Positions 5,858 through 12,786 are shown, counted from the stretch's first letter. The stretch: 12,963 bases of DNA from Omnitrophica WOR_2 bacterium RIFCSPLOWO2_12_FULL_46_30 (GCA_001805845.1 MHHA01000078.1:1-12963); one strand, 5' to 3'. The notes: generated by a model not told the origin, from the sequence alone. Program-made: numbers and translations.

Positions 5858-6354
5858 TGCGTAAAATTGCCATAGTGGGTTCGCCTAATGTAGGCAAGTC
5901 CGTATTGTTTAATAATCTTACCGGAAGTTATGCTACTGTTTCTAATTATCCAGGGACTACGGTTGAGGTTTCCCGGGGGAAGGGAAAAATCGGCGATGAG
6001 GAGTTTGAGGTTATTGATACCCCGGGGATGTACTCTTTGCTTCCCATCACCGAAGAAGAAAGGGTGGCGCGCTCAATCTTATTAGATGAACAGCCCGCAG
6101 TAATCTTACATATGATTGATGCCAAGAATTTAGAGCGGATGCTCACCCTCACCTTGCAACTCTTGGAAGCGGGTTTACCGGTTATTTTGGTTTTAAATAT
6201 TATGGATGAGGCGCAAAAGGCAGGGATAAGGATTGACAGCCGGCATTTAGAAAAAGAATTAGGCATTCCTGTGGTTGAAGCAGTCTCTACCACCGGAAAA
6301 GGCATGGATGTGTTAAGAGGAAGAATAGAAAGCTATGCCAGAGCAAAATCCTAA
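5857..6354 (+). CDS. feoB: FeoB GTPase (G) domain as a separate protein
   Basis: This 165-residue protein is the cytosolic G-protein domain of the FeoB ferrous iron transporter, without membrane segments. Visible GTPase motifs are G1 GSPNVGKS (8-15), the G2 switch in SNYPGTTVEV (T34/T35), G3 DTPG (54-57), G4 NIMD (114-117, usually NMMD/NKMD) and G5 STTGKG (144-149). In ordinary FeoB this domain continues directly into the GDI and membrane domains; here the chain stops after the G domain and the rest is encoded by the next gene. The ATG at 5857 overlaps the previous stop (TGATG) with GAGGAAGGG upstream. It ends 20 bases into the next gene, so the two subunits are probably made together. Confidence 0.92.
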   Translation: MRKIAIVGSPNVGKSVLFNNLTGSYATVSNYPGTTVEVSRGKGKIGDEEFEVIDTPGMYSLLPITEEERVARSILLDEQPAVILHMIDAKNLERMLTLTLQLLEAGLPVILVLNIMDEAQKAGIRIDSRHLEKELGIPVVEAVSTTGKGMDVLRGRIESYARAKS

Positions 6355-7819
6355 AAAAAACGAATCCACAGGCGGTTGTGCTATCGGATATAGCGACACC
6401 TTAGAGGTGTATATTGCTAAAATCACTGAACTATTAACCAGCAAGGATTATAAAATTTCTAAACGCGCTCTCGCCCTTTTGCTTTTACAAGAGGACCAGG
6501 AAATCTTAAAAGGCGTTCAAGAAAAAGACGTCCAGAACTTTCCTCTGATAGAAGGAATTATTCAGGAGGCAAAAAGACATTATACCCAGCCGCTTAATTA
6601 CATTATCAGCTTGAGGCGTCAAAGCGAAGCCAATCAAATCACAAGCCGCATAATGAGCTTTGGAAAGAGTCCTCTTATAAGCATGCAGGAGCGGCTAAGC
6701 CGGATTATGATGAATCCTCTTACCGGCGGCCCAATTCTTTTATTTGTCCTTTATTACGGCTTGTATAAATTCGTGGGGACCTTTGGCGCAGGATTTTTAG
6801 TTGATTTTTTAGAGAATAAGATTTTTGGAAATTACATTAATCCCTGGGTGACGCAATGGGTCAATGCGGTATTGCCTTTTAAGCTTTTGCAGGACCTGTT
6901 GGTTGGCGAGTACGGCGTAATTACTCTTGGTGTGCGCTATGCCTTTGCGATAATCCTGCCTATTGTGGCGACATTTTTCTTTGCTTTTGCCATTGTAGAA
7001 GACACTGGCTATTTGCCGCGCCTGGCAATGCTTGTTGACCAGCTCTTTAAGAGAATCGGCCTTTCCGGCCGGGCAGTAATTCCTCTTGTGTTAGGTTTTG
7101 GCTGTGATACTATGGCCACGATGGTCACGCGCACACTCCCTACCAAGCGGGAAAGGATAATTGCCACCTTACTGCTTGCGCTGGCTATTCCCTGCTCAGC
7201 ACAGATGGGCGTAATATTGGCCTTACTTGAAGGCAGGCCATTAGGTTTAGTGGTATGGCTTGGGGTAATTATTTTTGTTTTTTTGCTCGTAGGATTTTTA
7301 GCGACAAAGATTATGCCTGGAGAGCTTCCTACTTTTTATATGGAGATACCGCCGCTACGCCTGCCCCAATTTTCAAATGTCCTGCGTAAAACCTATAGCC
7401 GGCTAAAATGGTATTTTAAGGAAATATTCCCCTTATTTATCTTTGCTTCACTTTTAATCTGGCTGGGCCAGATAACCAGGATATTTGACTTTTTTGTGCG
7501 GATTTTAGAGCATCCCATTTCTTGGTTAGGCCTGCCAAGTGAGGCCGCGGTTGCCTTTTTATTTGGATTTTTCCGCCGGGATTACGGCGCGGCAGGATTG
7601 TATGATTTGAAAAAAATAGGTTTGCTCTCCGGCAATCAATTAGTAGTTGCCTGCGTTACTCTGACTTTATTCCTGCCTTGCATTGCGCAATTATTGATGA
7701 ACGTAAAAGAACGCGGCATAAGAATGGGCATTGCGATGTCCGTATTTATCTTGTTCTTCTCTTTTAGTATCGGTTATCTTGTAAATCTTATCTTGAATTT
7801 CTTACACATATCTTTATAA
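6335..7819 (+). CDS. feoB: FeoB membrane permease with GDI domain, G domain missing
   Basis: This 494-residue protein carries the rest of FeoB: a cytosolic GDI-like helical segment (about 18-108), then the ferrous-iron permease. The gate-type motifs are variants: GFGCDTMATMVTRTL (254-268) instead of the common GCNVPA core, and GFFRRDYGAAGLYDL (411-425) in place of the second gate's KEVVVGT-type loop. Cys287 (IPCSAQ) and Cys449 (LPCIAQ) are also kept. This DTMA/RRDYGAAG version seems a distinct FeoB subclass, as in some other anaerobes. The ATG at 6335 overlaps the G-domain gene by 20 bases in the +1 frame and has a modest AGAGGAAG upstream. Removing one A from AAAA at 6345-6348 would fuse the two frames, so an error or recent split must be considered. 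Confidence 0.9.
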   Translation: MPEQNPKKNESTGGCAIGYSDTLEVYIAKITELLTSKDYKISKRALALLLLQEDQEILKGVQEKDVQNFPLIEGIIQEAKRHYTQPLNYIISLRRQSEANQITSRIMSFGKSPLISMQERLSRIMMNPLTGGPILLFVLYYGLYKFVGTFGAGFLVDFLENKIFGNYINPWVTQWVNAVLPFKLLQDLLVGEYGVITLGVRYAFAIILPIVATFFFAFAIVEDTGYLPRLAMLVDQLFKRIGLSGRAVIPLVLGFGCDTMATMVTRTLPTKRERIIATLLLALAIPCSAQMGVILALLEGRPLGLVVWLGVIIFVFLLVGFLATKIMPGELPTFYMEIPPLRLPQFSNVLRKTYSRLKWYFKEIFPLFIFASLLIWLGQITRIFDFFVRILEHPISWLGLPSEAAVAFLFGFFRRDYGAAGLYDLKKIGLLSGNQLVVACVTLTLFLPCIAQLLMNVKERGIRMGIAMSVFILFFSFSIGYLVNLILNFLHISL

Positions 7820-7820
7820 T
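7793..7820 (+). promoter_or_regulatory. candidate internal promoter for the DtxR-FeoA gene
   Basis: TTGAAT (7793-7798), a 16-base spacer and TATAAT (7815-7820) at the end of the feoB membrane gene. The -10 is perfect and the -35 matches four of six. A start near 7827 would give a very short leader before ATG 7840 and would allow the regulator to be made apart from the transporter. Confidence 0.5.
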
Positions 7821-7839
7821 AATAGAGGGAGAGGTTAAA

Positions 7840-8484
7840 ATGTTATCAGAACATGCAGAAGAAGTCTTAGAAGCGCTTGCGGTGCAGATGGAGGAGCAAG
7901 GCAGGAGGCCCTTAGATTTAGGGGTAAGCCGCGATGACCCGGCAATTGAAGAATTGATAAAATTAGGATTTATCCGCCGGGACGCTGACCATATCCATCT
8001 TTTAGATAAAGGCAAGACAGAAGCCCATGCCGCCTTACGCAGGCACCGCCTGGCAGAGCGGCTTATGGTGGATGTGCTGGATATTAAAAAACAGATTATC
8101 AATGAAGCAAGCTGTAAATTTGAACATCTCCTGCACGAAGGCTTAGAAGATAATGTCTGCACCATTTTAGGCCACCCCAAGGTCTGTCCGCACGGAAAAC
8201 TGATACCTCCCGGAAGATGCTGTCAGGAAAAAGCAAAAAAAGGCCAAATGAAATTCGTCTCTGCCCTTTCAGAATTGGAAGTAAAAGATAGGGGAGAAAT
8301 TGCCTATCTGCACACCAAAGACAGCTCTCAAATGCAAAAGTTAATGAGTATAGGAATATTGCCGGGAATGTCCGCAAGCCTCCTCCAGAAATTTCCTTCC
8401 TATGTCCTGCAATTAGGCCAGTCCCAATTTGCCATTGACAAAGAGCTTGCCTCCTGCATTTATGTGCGCTTAGTGCGGGCTTGA
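7840..8484 (+). CDS. DtxR/MntR-type regulator fused to a FeoA domain
   Basis: This 214-residue protein has a winged helix (about 1-57) and a DtxR-like metal/dimerisation region (about 58-130) with RRHRLAERLMVDVL (67-80) and a ligand-rich run: C92, H96, C107, H112, C116, H118, C127 and C128 (in SCKFEHLL, LGHPKVCPHG and IPPGRCC). Residues about 140-212 form a FeoA/SH3-like domain (SALSELEVKDRGEIAYL...MSIGILPGM...FAIDKELASCIYVRLV). DtxR members bind DNA with Fe2+ or Mn2+; FeoA normally assists FeoB at the membrane. One protein could thus both sense iron and touch the transporter. It lies 20 bases after feoB with a good GGGAGAGG Shine-Dalgarno. The Cys-rich segment could hold an Fe-S cluster or zinc; that is inference. 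Confidence 0.88.
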   Translation: MLSEHAEEVLEALAVQMEEQGRRPLDLGVSRDDPAIEELIKLGFIRRDADHIHLLDKGKTEAHAALRRHRLAERLMVDVLDIKKQIINEASCKFEHLLHEGLEDNVCTILGHPKVCPHGKLIPPGRCCQEKAKKGQMKFVSALSELEVKDRGEIAYLHTKDSSQMQKLMSIGILPGMSASLLQKFPSYVLQLGQSQFAIDKELASCIYVRLVRA

Positions 8485-8509
8485 CGAACTGATTTCTTGC
8501 CTTTATAAT
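8481..8509 (+). promoter_or_regulatory. promoter giving a probable leaderless mRNA
   Basis: TTGACG (8481-8486), a 17-base spacer and TATAAT (8504-8509) match the sigma70 consensus in eleven of twelve positions. Transcription should start near 8516, only a base or two before ATG 8518, and no Shine-Dalgarno is present. The -35 overlaps the stop codon of the upstream gene. Confidence 0.75.
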
Positions 8510-8517
8510 ATCTTTAA

Positions 8518-9522
8518 ATGAAAGCAATTGCCCTTGTCTCCGGCGGCTTAGATAGCACCCTGGCCGCCAGAATAATTAAAGATTTGGCCGTTGACTTAAT
8601 TGCCCTGAATACCCGCAGCCCTTTTTGCCTATGTAACCGCAAAAAAGCAGACGGCTCCTGCAGCCATGAGGCAGGGAGGGTTTCTCAGGAGTTAGGCGTA
8701 AAAATTATTGCCATAAATACAGCTACGGAATTCTTGGAAATAGTCAAAAAGCCCAAGCATGGTTATGGCTCGCATATGAATCCCTGCCTTGACTGCCGCA
8801 TACTTTTGTTTAAAAAGGCCAAAGAGGCAATGGCTAAGGAAGGCGCCTCATTTGTGATTACTGGTGAAGTTTTAGGCCAAAGGCCGATGTCACAGAGATT
8901 AGCGGCAATGAAGCTGATTGAAAAAGAATCTGGTTTAGAGGGTTTGGTAGTGCGGCCTTTATCCGCAAAAGTTTTAGAGCCGACAATTCCGGAGAAAATG
9001 GGCTGGATTGAGAGAGAAAAACTGCTGGCGATAAGCGGAAGAGGAAGAAAGGAGCAGATTGCCCTGGCATCTTCGCTGGGGATAAAGGACTACCCCTGCC
9101 CCAGCGGCGGGTGCCTTTTGACCGACCCTGAGTTCAGCCGCCGCTTGAAGGATTTGATGCAATACGACGAGCTGAATTTAAAGGATATCCAACTGCTTAA
9201 AATCGGCAGGCATTTTCGCGTGAGTAAGCTCGCAAAATTGATCGTGGGAAGGAATGAGCCGGAGAATAACCGCCTCGCCTCTTTAAAAGAAGAGAATGAT
9301 TTTTTCTTTCAGCCGCTGGAATTAGCCGGGCCATCGGCGCTTTTAAGGGCAAAGAGCGCGGATAATTCAATTTTAGAGCTTTGCTCAAGGATGGTAGCCA
9401 AATACTGCGACGGGGCAGATACACAAACAAAAATCCTTTGCCGGAGGAATCCCCTGCAGGAATATCAATTTATCGTCAGCCCTAAAAATGAAGAGGCATT
9501 GGCAGCTTACAGGATTAATTAA
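8518..9522 (+). CDS. PP-loop ATPase, MnmA/ThiI-like sulfur-transfer protein
   Basis: This 334-residue cytosolic protein starts with the adenylating PP-loop SGGLDS (8-13). Other marks are a Cys-rich FCLCNRKKADGSC (36-48), the MnmA-like NPCLDCR (88-94), a GEVLGQRPMSQ segment (116-126), and CPSGGCLL (194-201) as further Cys sites. Family members activate tRNA uridine with ATP and transfer sulfur from persulfide carriers, giving thiouridine. The C-terminal region with VGRNEPENNRL (243-253) recalls the NFACT-R/DUF814-type RNA-binding part found in these annotated tRNA thiolation relatives. The exact base and substrate cannot be told. A strong promoter immediately upstream suggests separate control. 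The Crp/Fnr gene follows after 3 bases and is likely cotranscribed. Confidence 0.82.
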   Translation: MKAIALVSGGLDSTLAARIIKDLAVDLIALNTRSPFCLCNRKKADGSCSHEAGRVSQELGVKIIAINTATEFLEIVKKPKHGYGSHMNPCLDCRILLFKKAKEAMAKEGASFVITGEVLGQRPMSQRLAAMKLIEKESGLEGLVVRPLSAKVLEPTIPEKMGWIEREKLLAISGRGRKEQIALASSLGIKDYPCPSGGCLLTDPEFSRRLKDLMQYDELNLKDIQLLKIGRHFRVSKLAKLIVGRNEPENNRLASLKEENDFFFQPLELAGPSALLRAKSADNSILELCSRMVAKYCDGADTQTKILCRRNPLQEYQFIVSPKNEEALAAYRIN

Positions 9523-9525
9523 CAT

Positions 9526-10200
9526 ATGCATATAGACATAGAAAGCGAGCTCAAAAAGAACGATTTGTTTAGCTGCCTGGATAGCTTTCAGATTTCCCGC
9601 CTCAGCCGCGCGGTAATTGTAAAAAGATATAAGAAAGGAGCGTTAATCTTTTCTGAAGGCGAGCCGGCCTCGGGATTCTATATCGTTGCCGAAGGAAGGG
9701 TAAAGATTTACAAGTTATCCGCGCAAGGAAAAGAATATATCCTGCGCATCGGCTTACCCGGCGATACCGTAGCCGGTGTGGCGGTCTTCTCCAATCAAAA
9801 TTATCCCGCCTATGCTCAAGCGCTGAGTAACAGCTCCTTGCTTTTCTTTCCCAAAACAGCATTTTTAGAGATGCTCAAAGAAGAGCCTGAAATCGGGATG
9901 CGTATGCTTGGCGCGCTTGCCAGCCGTCAGCGCCGCTTTGTGGACACCATTGAGGATTTATCCCTGCGGGATGTGCTGGGCCGCTTGAGTAAATATCTAT
10001 TGAATTTGGCTCAAGAAAAGGGGAAAAACACCTTTGAATTGGATATGCAAAAATCAGATTTGGCTTTGAAATTAGCCGCTGCCCCGGAGACCTTATCCCG
10101 CAACCTGAAAAAGTTAAAGGCAAAAAAGATAGTTTCTCTTAATGGTCCAACCATAACCCTTCTGGATAAAGAAGCCCTGCGCAGGCTTTCCGCGGGATAA
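9526..10200 (+). CDS. Crp/Fnr-family transcription regulator
   Basis: This 224-residue regulator has a cyclic-nucleotide-binding-type beta-roll (about 14-120, KKGALIFSEGEPASGFYIVAEGRVKIY and the LPGDTVAG turn), a long dimer helix, and a C-terminal winged helix (about 145-212) with the recognition segment APETLSRNLKKL, where E188, S191 and R192 give ExxSR. In FNR this triad reads TTGA half-sites. The Cys cluster of oxygen-sensing FNR is absent (only Cys17 here), so it is not a classical Fe-S FNR; a heme, nitric-oxide or other ligand mode as in DNR/HcpR is possible. It lies 3 bases after the PP-loop gene, with AGGA as a weak Shine-Dalgarno. A matching palindrome precedes the hemerythrin gene. 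Confidence 0.9.
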   Translation: MHIDIESELKKNDLFSCLDSFQISRLSRAVIVKRYKKGALIFSEGEPASGFYIVAEGRVKIYKLSAQGKEYILRIGLPGDTVAGVAVFSNQNYPAYAQALSNSSLLFFPKTAFLEMLKEEPEIGMRMLGALASRQRRFVDTIEDLSLRDVLGRLSKYLLNLAQEKGKNTFELDMQKSDLALKLAAAPETLSRNLKKLKAKKIVSLNGPTITLLDKEALRRLSAG

Positions 10201-10217
10201 AATTATTTTTCTGCACT

Positions 10218-10259
10218 TTGACCTAAGTCAAGGCAAAAATTCTCTTCTTGTGGTATATT
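10218..10259 (+). promoter_or_regulatory. FNR-type operator and class II promoter
   Basis: TTGAC-CTAA-GTCAA (10218-10231) is a perfect 5-4-5 palindrome of the FNR/DNR type. A TATATT -10 preceded by TGG follows at 10254-10259. With a start near 10266 the site would be centred at about -41.5, the class II activator position; no good -35 is present, as expected for an activated promoter. The 82-base intergenic stretch holds nothing else. Confidence 0.78.
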
Positions 10260-10282
10260 TATTTTAGAAAAAGGAAGATTCC

Positions 10283-11074
10283 ATGGAAGAATTTTTAAAT
10301 AAAAATATCAAATATATAATTGCGCAGTATCCTGAAGTAGGCAAAATCTTAGAGCGTTATAATATCGGATGCACTACCTGCTCCGTTGGCTCCTGTCTTT
10401 TAAAAGACATCATTGAGATACATAACCTAAGCCCTGAGGTTGAGGCAGAGCTGCTCTATGAGATTGAAAGGGTGGTTTTTCCCGGCAAAGAGGTAAAGAA
10501 ACGCCCGCTACGGCAAAGAGCGGTTAGGCCCCAGGGAGAAATAAAATACTCTCCCCCAATAAAGAAGCTGGTGGATGAGCATGTTTTAATCAAACGTTTC
10601 ATCGCGCTTATTGAGCCACTGTGCGCATTGGTTGATTCCTCTAAAGAGCCGGATTTCGGGCTTATTCTGGATTGTGTTGATTTTATCAGGAATTATGCGG
10701 ATAAATATCATCATCTGAAGGAAGAAGACGTCTTATTCAAGAGGATTGGCGAAGACCTGGATATCATCAAGGTAATGCTGGAAGACCATACCACCGGCCG
10801 CAACCACGTTAAACAAATTATTGAAGGCGCAAGGGCTAAAGATAAGGCGTGGGTAATTGAACATCTTAAGGGGTATAAGGAATTGCTTACCCAGCATATT
10901 AAGAAGGAGGATGAAATACTCTATCCCTGGATTGACCGGGGTTTATCTACGAGCGACGTAGGAAAGCTCTACGTAGAGTTTAGCGAAAAGGATGCTTCCT
11001 TGCCTGACGATTTCCAGAAACGCTATCAGGATTTTGTCAAGCAAGTAGAAGATACCCTAAACAAAAGGAGGTAG
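10283..11074 (+). CDS. hemerythrin-like di-iron protein with N-terminal Cys domain
   Basis: This 263-residue protein has two parts. Residues 1-65 resemble the DUF1858/ScdA-type helical domain, LERYNIGCTTCSVGSCLLKDI, with Cys30, Cys33 and Cys38. Residues about 90-215 form a hemerythrin HHE four-helix bundle with candidate di-iron ligands H100, H143/H144, E147, H169, H175, H205 and E209, in DEHVLIKRF, YHHLKEEDVLF, EDHTTGRNH and HIKKEDEILYPW. Relatives such as YtfE/RIC bind or repair iron centres under nitric oxide or oxygen stress. Its FNR-type promoter and the ferredoxin/YwiC genes behind it fit that role. The Shine-Dalgarno AAGGAAG is good. Its stop codon TAG is 5 bases from the next ATG. No signal peptide, so cytosolic. 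Confidence 0.87.
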   Translation: MEEFLNKNIKYIIAQYPEVGKILERYNIGCTTCSVGSCLLKDIIEIHNLSPEVEAELLYEIERVVFPGKEVKKRPLRQRAVRPQGEIKYSPPIKKLVDEHVLIKRFIALIEPLCALVDSSKEPDFGLILDCVDFIRNYADKYHHLKEEDVLFKRIGEDLDIIKVMLEDHTTGRNHVKQIIEGARAKDKAWVIEHLKGYKELLTQHIKKEDEILYPWIDRGLSTSDVGKLYVEFSEKDASLPDDFQKRYQDFVKQVEDTLNKRR

Positions 11075-11079
11075 GTTAA

Positions 11080-11559
11080 ATGCACGGACATGGAATGGAG
11101 GGCTGCCCCGGTAGCCGTATGCAGGACTTCCGGGATAACAAGGAAACCAAAGGCGATGAATCAGGAAAGAGGGCCTCGGAGTTAAGGCAGTGGCCGATAC
11201 AGCTGCACTTAGTATCCCCGATGGCGCCCTATTATCAAAAGGCAGATGTACTTTTATCTGCTGACTGCGTTGCCTATACCGTAGGGGATTTTCACAGGGA
11301 TTATCTCAAAGGTAAAAGTATTGCCATTGCCTGCCCTAAGCTTGATGAGGGCCAGGAGGTTTACGCCGAGAAGATTCAATCCCTCATTGACGATGCCAAA
11401 ATCAACACCCTCACCGTTATGACTATGCAGGTTCCCTGCTGCGCCGGCTTAGTAGCCACTGCCCAGGCAGGCGCGTCCCAGGCCAAGAGAAAAATTCCCC
11501 TCAAGTCTATTGTGGTCAGCCTGCAGGGAGATGTTCTCTCGGAAGAGTGGGTCTCATAG
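11080..11559 (+). CDS. C-terminal half of a two-part ferredoxin-type protein
   Basis: This 159-residue protein has the domain that usually follows a ferredoxin in a family of about 250-290 residues: GCPGSRM linker motif (8-14), RQWPIQLHLVSPMAPYY (36-52), ADCVAYTVGDFHRDYLKGK (61-79), IACPKLDE (83-90) and VPCCAGL (118-124). Conserved Cys are C9, C63, C85, C120 and C121. Here it stands alone, while the ferredoxin part is encoded 860 bases downstream. It may bind a metal or Fe-S centre and act as an electron-transfer partner; the biochemical role is unknown. Strong AAAGGAGGT Shine-Dalgarno. It overlaps the next gene by 13 bases. It was recognised from memory of the fused family and needs alignment. 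Confidence 0.75.
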   Translation: MHGHGMEGCPGSRMQDFRDNKETKGDESGKRASELRQWPIQLHLVSPMAPYYQKADVLLSADCVAYTVGDFHRDYLKGKSIAIACPKLDEGQEVYAEKIQSLIDDAKINTLTVMTMQVPCCAGLVATAQAGASQAKRKIPLKSIVVSLQGDVLSEEWVS

Positions 11560-12350
11560 TCATACCAAAACAGCCTGGCGCCTGGTCAATTCTCATTGCC
11601 AGTTTTATTCTCGGCGCCTCGCTCGCGGGAGACTTCGGCATTGAGTCAATACTGCTTTTATTCGTAGTCCTGTCTGTTTTCTTAGGACGGCACACAGCAG
11701 GCGAGTATTTTAAACTCTCCGTCTCTAATACGGTGAGGAAAAATCTGCTTGCCTGGCTTGTGTTCTTTTTAGCCATCTCTCTATTAGGCGCAACCTTGCT
11801 GGTTATTAAATACAGGCGCTGGCTCCTCATTCCCTTAGGAATCGCCTCGTTTGCAATAATAGCTTTGAGCTTGGCGCTGGCTAAAAAAGGCAGGGATTTG
11901 ACTTTTGTTGGTGAATTCACTAACATACTCGGCTTAAGCCTGGTTGCCCCAGCCGTAGAATATACAAGCCGGGGGATTTATTCTTTAAGAACATTTGGCC
12001 TTTGGCTGCTCTGCTTTTTCTTCTTTGCAGGAAGTATTTTTCGGGTGCGCTATTTAAACAGAAAATGCGCTGAGGCTCAAGGTATTTTCTTTGAGCGCCT
12101 GAAGGCCGGGATGTCTTCGCTGGTTTTTCATATAGCAGCGTTTTTGATTACCTTTGGCCTGGCCAGAGACAATCTTCTGCCATCCCAGGCTCCGCTTGCC
12201 CTGGCGCCTATTAGCTTAAGGGTATTATGGTCAGTCAGCCGGCGTTATAAAAATCCCATACCCATACGCACCATTGGTTATGTTGAAGTGTTCCATACGT
12301 TGGTATTCTTAGCTTTGGCGGTAATCGCTTATCAGCCCTTGCCCCGTTAG
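11547..12350 (+). CDS. YwiC-like integral membrane protein
   Basis: This 267-residue inner-membrane protein with about seven or eight hydrophobic helices begins with the characteristic KQPGAWSILI segment (8-17; KQHGAW in YwiC). The family has no known biochemical activity, but in Bacillus subtilis ywiC lies beside fnr and the nitrate reductase genes, so the link with a Crp/Fnr regulator here echoes that arrangement. I chose GTG 11547, because it leads straight into the conserved KQPGAW; this overlaps the upstream gene by 13 bases, suggesting translational coupling. No strong Shine-Dalgarno is present. The stop codon TAG falls in the 5' arm of a 14-bp palindrome, which separates it from the ferredoxin gene. 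Confidence 0.82.
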   Translation: MGLIVIPKQPGAWSILIASFILGASLAGDFGIESILLLFVVLSVFLGRHTAGEYFKLSVSNTVRKNLLAWLVFFLAISLLGATLLVIKYRRWLLIPLGIASFAIIALSLALAKKGRDLTFVGEFTNILGLSLVAPAVEYTSRGIYSLRTFGLWLLCFFFFAGSIFRVRYLNRKCAEAQGIFFERLKAGMSSLVFHIAAFLITFGLARDNLLPSQAPLALAPISLRVLWSVSRRYKNPIPIRTIGYVEVFHTLVFLALAVIAYQPLPR

Positions 12351-12395
12351 ACACCCCATTCGCATTTACATTGGTGCTGCAGTGTCTAACGGGGC
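12341..12395. repeat. 14-bp perfect palindrome over the YwiC-like stop codon
   Basis: GCCCCGTTAGACAC (12341-12354) pairs with GTGTCTAACGGGGC (12382-12395) around a 27-base loop. The YwiC-like stop codon lies in the 5' arm. There is no T-run, so it is unlikely to be a strong terminator; the ferredoxin Shine-Dalgarno follows closely. Confidence 0.75.
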
Positions 12396-12419
12396 TTGCC
12401 GCTAACGGAGTAACTGATT

Positions 12420-12782
12420 ATGAAAAGACAAATTATAGAAATTGACCAGGATAAATGTAATGGCTGCGGTTTATGCATCCCGAATTGTCCCGAGGGAGCG
12501 CTGCAGATTATTGATGGCAAGGCGCGGCTCGTCAGCGACTTGTTCTGCGACGGCCTGGGCGCCTGTCTTGGCCATTGCCCGCTGGGGGCGATTACCATTC
12601 TTGAGCGGGAAGCGCAGGAATACGATGAGCGAAGTGTTATGGCGAATATTGTAAAGCAAGGGAAAAATGTTATCAAGGCCCACTTAGAGCATTTAAAGAG
12701 CCACCACCAGGCCGCCTATCTTAAACAGGCGGTTGATTATTTGGAGGAAATGGGTATAGAGAATCCCTCAAGCCCATCGTAG
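12420..12782 (+). CDS. ferredoxin half of a two-part protein
   Basis: This 120-residue cytosolic protein has an intact 4Fe-4S motif CNGCGLCIPNC (C13, C16, C19, C23). A second cluster region, CDGLGACLGHCP, has only C43, C49 and C53: the second Cys of a standard CxxCxxCxxxCP motif is Leu. The DGLGACLGHCP form is typical of its family, so this is probably a family trait and not damage. The tail (about 78-120) is an alpha-helical linker (HLKSHHQAAYLKQAVDYL) which in fused relatives leads into the domain now encoded at 11080. Electron transfer is the expected role. ATG 12420 has ACGGAG nine bases upstream. It probably shares a transcript with the hemerythrin, C-half and YwiC-like genes. Confidence 0.87.
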   Translation: MKRQIIEIDQDKCNGCGLCIPNCPEGALQIIDGKARLVSDLFCDGLGACLGHCPLGAITILEREAQEYDERSVMANIVKQGKNVIKAHLEHLKSHHQAAYLKQAVDYLEEMGIENPSSPS

Positions 12783-12786
12783 TCAG

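Noticed and set aside
6345..6360. Programmed frameshift making a full-length FeoB
   Set aside because: AAAA and the A8 run are present, but the A8 run begins within the G-domain stop, and the needed shift is +1 with no known slippery motif. Kept only as a caveat for a sequence error.
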